A stretch of DNA of 47,030 nucleotides from Discostella pseudostelligera (lineage: Eukaryota; Bacillariophyta; Thalassiosirophyceae; Thalassiosirales; Thalassiosiraceae): the NCBI GenBank assembly GCA_036940085.1, contig JALLBK010000031.1:1-47030 (forward strand), read 5' to 3'. Numbering within the stretch: the first letter of the stretch is position 1; each line of letters opens with the position of its first letter. A program made the translations under genes and the position numbers. Below are positions 42,656-47,030 of the stretch, one piece after another. The notes under the pieces were generated by a model. It saw only the letters and a list, made by a program, of their open reading frames with translations. It did not search any database and had not been told where the DNA came from.

Positions 42656-42857
42656 TGAAAAGTGAAAAAAATGACGAGTAGAGGTGACGGAAATGATCCA
42701 ATGGTTATCGTGGACAAATAAATTTGGTCTAATATTGTGAAAGTAAACTTCAATAACTCAGAGGTACCACTTCACTTCCATCGAGACACAATAATTAAAT
42801 AAATATGGAAATCTGTGATGACGTTCCTCACAACGACGATGACAATTATTCAAGCAA

Positions 42858-44117
42858 TCACCAAAGAGACCATCTGCTATGTTTACAGAATATCTTGTTC
42901 ATTTCTTTAATGTCAATCCACGGTGTCACTTTTTTCTGAATGGGATTCCACTGACCACGTTGCTTCGCCAATAGCTTTTTCACAGTATTTGAGAAGAGCC
43001 TCCAATCCGCACTAGGATCGGGAAGCTCTGCCGCCGACGAATTCTCATCAAGTAGCAACAGAGTGCAAAATTCTCGTAACTCCTCATGCGTAAACGGTCG
43101 TTCATCCATCATATCAAACACCCTATGATGATACCCCATCTCCCGTAACCTATGCAACTGCAATGCGTAATTCAACCAAGGATTGTGCTCGTGCACTCCC
43201 TTGGCTTCCTCCTGAAAATCATCTAACACTTCCAACGATAATTCCAATTGACCATCTAAATTATTGTAGAAGTTCACCACCTTTTCTTCATCCGTGCAGA
43301 GTCGAATGACTACCCATACTGGAAGACCTTCTAATGCACGCAAAGCTTCCACAAATTGCTGTTGGATTGTTTCGCTACAATTTCCATTCATATCCGTGGG
43401 CAGACCATCCGTGGCAAGAATAATTGCCACACGACATCCATCGGCACGCAACGTGGGTGCTATTTCATACACGGATTGTTGAATTACTTCCAAATGCTGT
43501 ATCAATGGCGTCACACCATGAGGTTGTGCCGATTTCATAATGGCTACCGCTCGATCAACTTCTTCCTGCAAAACAGCAGGAGTGAGCGACGTCTCGGCAA
43601 TACAAAATTGTTGCGTATTTGGGCCACAACCTGGATTATTGAGCATACGGAATGTCGTGGGCGCCTCGAGAGCCGCGGCCATATGGGCATGATACTCTAT
43701 ACAATCTCGTAGTTCATGCCATCGAGAGCATTTGACGATCTTGACATCCTGTGTTCGCTTCGTTTCGACAAAGCGATGTCCATCGGCAGTCTGCATCGAG
43801 CCGCTATTGTCGACAACCCAAATTCGTAATGGGAAATTTTTAATTGTTTGAGCGAGAGAAATGGCGTGTCCGCGTGTGTAGCCCTGCTCAACTAGTTTTG
43901 ATATTTGTTGTTCGGAGATGGGGGCGAGAACGCCACTGCGACGGGAGGTGGGTAGATTGTAGGTGCTGGTGGAGGACATGGTCGCGTTCGCTGTTTCAAG
44001 CGTTGGACGGGCGGCAGGAGCCGTTGGGATAGTGCCGTCATGGATAGCATTAGATATCGGGAGTGGAATTGCCACTGGAATGATGCGCTCGTCTGAGCTT
44101 TTGTATTGGCTTGCCAT
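42858..44117 (-). CDS. von Willebrand factor A domain protein
   Basis: An intronless 419-aa frame. Residues about 96-300 form a vWA domain: LRIWVVDNSGSM gives the MIDAS motif DxSxS (D103, S105, S107), and IILATDGLPTD supplies the second metal ligand (T236, D237). Helix and strand order fits the family, with VTPLIQHLEVIQQ between. The first 70 residues are low-complexity. The C-terminal 120 residues (FTHEELREFCTLLLL and a Trp-rich end) have no family I know. No signal peptide or membrane helix is seen, so the protein is likely cytosolic. vWA domains bind protein partners through a divalent metal. It is divergent from the F-box-like gene. Confidence 0.8.
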   Translation of the reverse strand: MASQYKSSDERIIPVAIPLPISNAIHDGTIPTAPAARPTLETANATMSSTSTYNLPTSRRSGVLAPISEQQISKLVEQGYTRGHAISLAQTIKNFPLRIWVVDNSGSMQTADGHRFVETKRTQDVKIVKCSRWHELRDCIEYHAHMAAALEAPTTFRMLNNPGCGPNTQQFCIAETSLTPAVLQEEVDRAVAIMKSAQPHGVTPLIQHLEVIQQSVYEIAPTLRADGCRVAIILATDGLPTDMNGNCSETIQQQFVEALRALEGLPVWVVIRLCTDEEKVVNFYNNLDGQLELSLEVLDDFQEEAKGVHEHNPWLNYALQLHRLREMGYHHRVFDMMDERPFTHEELREFCTLLLLDENSSAAELPDPSADWRLFSNTVKKLLAKQRGQWNPIQKKVTPWIDIKEMNKIFCKHSRWSLW

Positions 44118-44625
44118 GGTTGCCTACTACTACTACTACTTCGAACGATTATGATGGACCAATGGCAATGGGAAGGAAGCAAGATCATGACGATGGCGAT
44201 CGTGCAGTGCAGATCGCGGACTCCCCATTGTCACTCAGGTGGCACGCGCGCGGGAAGAGATTTTGATTTTCTCGCAATTGAAGGCTTGCACCGATTCCTA
44301 CAGTACTCTTTTTAATTTCGAAATTTGAATATCAAATTTACATGGGTCCGCCTTATGTAGAGCCACGAGAGGGATTTCCTATGTGGAAAATGTAGTGTTC
44401 CGACATGTAGAGGGAGAAAGATACGCGTACATGAAACGGCGGGAACCATCATATCACCATTGGGGAAAAGTTGGCCAATTGGTAGTTGGTAGTGATAGGC
44501 ACTACAAACTGCATGCAGCCCCGCTGCCGTTTGTCGTCAGTACTGCTATCTAATCCGCGGAACAAGAGAAGACCATCCATACCTATCGTTGTCGTCATCA
44601 GTTCTCATCACATGATCTTTTCGTC
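44118..44625. promoter_or_regulatory. divergent promoter region, vWA and F-box-like genes
   Basis: Contains one AACGGCGGGAACC half-site near 44436, a CTACTACTACTACTACT run at about 44127, and AATTTCGAAATTTGAATATCAAATTT around 44313. No coding frame with recognisable content is seen. Confidence 0.45.
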
Positions 44626-45716
44626 ATGGCGAACCTTTCCGCATGCAACAAATATCATGGAGCAGAAGATGGTGTTGGTGTCGGCGGTCGACCAGCCGGT
44701 CATCATGAAGGAGACGCTGTATCCGCACTTGTGTTCAATACGCCGGAGCTCCTCCTCGATATAATTCGCATGATTGCCGACTGTAATTGCATCCAATTCA
44801 TCACAGATATTTCCTTGGTTTCCACGAGCTTCTACAACGCAACCGTATCGGAGCGACTGTGGCGAGAGATGTGCTACCAGCGATGGAAACAGAAGTGGGG
44901 CTTTCACAAACGGTGGGAAAAGGCATTGAATGATTTTGGAACGACAATTGAAGCGCAATCTAACAATACGGAAAGGTTCTGGTATTCACGTTATAGGTCC
45001 GAAGAGGAAGGTGCCAAGATTCAACATATTACTGCCGAAGAACTTGAATCATTGGTATTTGATTTTAGATTTTGGTTGGGAGAACCGATAGAAGCCGATG
45101 ATGATAATTTCAAGTATCAATCTGGCTTGACAAAGTCAGCAAGTAGAGAATTCAGGTTTCTGAGGAATGCCAGTGAACGCGAAGCACGATGGTCAGGCGA
45201 GGGGCCATACTGGAATGCAAAAGGACATGTTATTGGGCATCCAATCGATGAATCCGGAATCGAATGTGAGTAGTGTATGGTTCTCTGCTATTTTCTGAGA
45301 ATATGTACAGCAATCGGACTTAATTGCAACTTTCAGGGTTTCTTCTCTCACAGGAAGGGAGGATTCAGTGGGGAATAGTTCCCGAGCTTTGGCCCATGGG
45401 CAGGGTGAGGCGTTTGGAGAACTGGGGTTGGCAAATAGATAATCCGAATGTTGTGTTACGAGCAATTGATCCATCGCCATTGCAAATTACGGTAGACTCG
45501 ATTGGTTGGGATGGTAAAATAGTAGGGTCTTCTGAGAGAGAACCTGAAATCTGCACGAGATGCGGCGAAATATGTATCAGAGATTGTTTGTGGATTGATT
45601 TATTAGACTCCTTACAATCCATCCCTTTAGGAAGTGAAACGATGAGACAGGGTGTCCGTGTGACTGCTGAGCTTCCTTGGGAATACATTTTCCGTTTGGA
45701 GTTACCAGCGGACTGA
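44626..45716 (+). CDS. F-box-like protein
   Basis: Two exons, 44626-45265 and 45337-45716, with a 71-nt intron, the shortest in the window; 339 aa. The splice gives GIEW|FLLSQEGRIQWG, with the Trp codon split T|GG. Residues about 38-85 look like an F-box: TPELLLDIIRMIADCNCIQFITDISLVSTSFYNATVSERLWREMCYQRW (given here in parts: ELLLDII, DISLVSTSF, ERLWREMC). The F-box recruits the protein to SCF ubiquitin ligases through Skp1. The C-terminal 150 residues hold aromatic and Pro motifs (GIVPELWPMGRV, LENWGWQIDNP) and two cysteine pairs (CTRCGEICIRDC) that could bind zinc; I do not recognise this region. Confidence 0.7.
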
Positions 45717-45964
45717 CCGTTGGAGAGGCGTCTCGTTAAAATCTAAGCTGTAACAAAAGTAAGTAATAGCGGTTGGAGCCTCATTTTGAAAACACTGTTA
45801 CCACTAGATTACGCGAATCAAGGTGTCGTAAGTCATTCCGGGATAATTATTCCAGGTATTCTCCTCGATGATCCAGGACTCCGTCTCGGTAACATTGTCG
45901 AAACAATTCCAAGTCTCGAATACGATGTTCCGTGATGTTCAAACTGGTAGGAAATATCAAACTC

Positions 45965-46609
45965 TCAATCTATCAATTCTCTCCTTTTCAAATCTTCCAA
46001 TATCATAACACCCGTTACAGTTAATCTTTCTCTATCGAATGATGAGTCGATCCACTTTAATTCTTCCACTTCTTCGCTGGCTTTCACAAGATGTCCCAGC
46101 TCCAACTCTGCATCTCTCGGAGTTATTCGATAACATGTTAGACGTACCATTGTACCTGGTGGCTTACCATACGCTTGGGCTTCGAATGTCCCATATGGCT
46201 CTATGATTGCTGGTGTTGTAGATGACGATGTAAGGTCAATCGATAACTCCTCACGACACTCTCGTGTGAGTGCTTCTATATCTGATTCGCCTGCCTCACG
46301 TTTTCCTCCTGGAGTGTAATAGACAGTCCGATTACAAGACCGAGCGACCAATTGCTGACGCTTGGCGTTTATTAATATCAGTGCGAGTTTGTCAATGCAA
46401 TTTATACACTCCCTCCCCGCGGAGGATGACATAGTTTGCATCAATGGTACCGAACGGATAGTGTGCTGGACAGCAACACCTTTCGTCGGCCGGCACAGAG
46501 ATGTGAATGTTGGAACGGGTGCAAATGCTACAGAGATTGGTGGTACTGAACTGTTAAACTGGGCGACAGCTGTGACAAGGATAGCACGTCGGAAGAATAC
46601 CCCTGCCAT
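45965..46609 (-). CDS. plastid-targeted Nudix hydrolase
   Basis: An intronless 214-aa frame. The N-terminus carries a signal peptide, and SVAFAP at residues 26-31 is an ASAFAP-like plastid motif with Phe29 after the predicted cut. The Nudix box is complete: G102-x5-E108-x7-R116-E-x-x-E120-E121, in GKREAGESDIEALTRECREE, with Ser in place of the usual final Gly. Nudix enzymes cleave nucleoside diphosphates linked to another moiety; the preceding strand ALILINAKRQQLVARS and the following FEAQAYGKPPGTMVRLTCYRI do not settle the substrate. MutT-like (oxidised nucleotide) and isoprenoid or NADH-type substrates remain possible. Five GGCGGGAA-type sites lie upstream. The gene is convergent with the F-box-like gene. 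Confidence 0.82.
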   Translation of the reverse strand: MAGVFFRRAILVTAVAQFNSSVPPISVAFAPVPTFTSLCRPTKGVAVQHTIRSVPLMQTMSSSAGRECINCIDKLALILINAKRQQLVARSCNRTVYYTPGGKREAGESDIEALTRECREELSIDLTSSSTTPAIIEPYGTFEAQAYGKPPGTMVRLTCYRITPRDAELELGHLVKASEEVEELKWIDSSFDRERLTVTGVMILEDLKRRELID

Positions 46610-47030
46610 CGTCTGATCACCAGCAGTGGGTATGCATTGGCAGCGTTAGTAGCTGCTGGCGGCGGGCGGCGGCCGTCGCGTCGGCATGGCAGGCATGCAT
46701 GCAGCAGCAGCGGAGCCGATAGATGGCGGGAACAAAGATCAAAAAGATCCAAAAATACTGTTTCCCGCCATTTTGGTTGTTGAAGTTCGAAATAGCGGGA
46801 ACCAAACATCCAAATTTCCATATCTTTTCCCGCCATATTTGTAACTTCCGGTTCGACATAATATGGCGGGAACGATTGCCGATCGACCATCGACAATCCA
46901 TCGACCATCGAATCATCTGAGACTTTTACTGGACAATACTGGGTGCCTGCCGTAAATCATCCTCGGCGGTCTAAATTTTTTTTGGCGAACTTTTCTAAAA
47001 TTTAGACTACATTTAGAACTGGTTTAGAAC
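46610..47030. promoter_or_regulatory. Nudix promoter with clustered E2F-like sites
   Basis: TGGCGGGAA at 46725, TTTCCCGCCA at about 46761, AGCGGGAA near 46793, TTTTCCCGCCA at about 46826 and TGGCGGGAA near 46864 lie in both orientations within about 145 bp. Palindromic spacing (TTTCCCGCCATTTTGG) is suggestive. A CCATCGA repeat follows at about 46880-46910. The last 100 bases are AT-rich with nothing recognised. Confidence 0.55.

Noticed and set aside
1..47030. tRNA or rRNA genes
   Set aside because: No cloverleaf with the usual T-loop box or rRNA-like conserved block was noticed by eye; a covariance-model scan would be needed to exclude them fully.

Overview
The window is nuclear DNA from a photosynthetic stramenopile, almost certainly a diatom and probably a centric one. 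That is inferred from five things. There is a fucoxanthin-chlorophyll a/c-type light-harvesting gene. Several proteins begin with a signal peptide followed by an ASAFAP-like plastid motif. Short GT-AG introns (71-145 nt) fall inside otherwise dense genes. A protein carries helicase-associated (HA) repeats, which are common in diatoms. Genes alternate strands with short convergent gaps. I see no rRNA, tRNA, CRISPR array, bacterial operon or virus-like gene.

Layout. 1-9.1 kb: a large unknown plastid-targeted protein (+), a CDK7-type kinase (-, 2 exons) and the spliceosomal helicase Prp28 (+); the last two share a promoter region. 9.2-13.6 kb: the light-harvesting gene behind a cluster of E2F-like sites, an RNase H-like protein (-) and a beta-propeller lactonase (+, with a 60-nt first exon). 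13.6-22.1 kb: a WS/DGAT-type acyltransferase (+), a 1427-aa HA-domain protein (-) and a four-exon HIG1-domain mitochondrial protein (-). 22.3-30.4 kb: TDP1 DNA repair enzyme (+, 2 exons), a MerC-type membrane protein (-), a plastid PDZ + 2Fe-2S ferredoxin fusion (+) and a five-exon, membrane-anchored, single-AAA NSF-like ATPase (-). 30.6-35.7 kb: a duplicated accessory block with two coiled-coil paralogues, repeated 3' flanks and an assembly gap. 35.9-47.0 kb: a Rdx/SelW-like protein lacking its CxxC (-), APC6/CDC16 (+), an ankyrin protein (+), a vWA protein (-), an F-box-like protein (+) and a plastid-targeted Nudix hydrolase (-).

Functional themes are ordinary housekeeping: cell cycle and transcription (CDK7, APC6), splicing (Prp28), DNA repair (TDP1), plastid metabolism (light-harvesting protein, ferredoxin fusion, Nudix) and mitochondria (HIG1). 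No gene cluster forms one pathway.

The most unusual signal is non-coding. A composite element, an E2F-like CGCCAAA half followed after a few bases by a GCCAC(G/A)TG half, recurs in three separate intergenic regions. E2F-like half-sites alone cluster upstream of further genes, and five G-boxes sit in the APC6/SelW-like bidirectional promoter. The second notable region is the coiled-coil pair, with a 49-residue repeat in one copy, a 53-residue repeat in the other, a gap of predictable size, and a one-base stop that shortens one paralogue.

All function calls come from reading motifs and recalled family features; no database search was run. Exon borders were placed by hand from GT/AG signals, reading phase and family resemblance.
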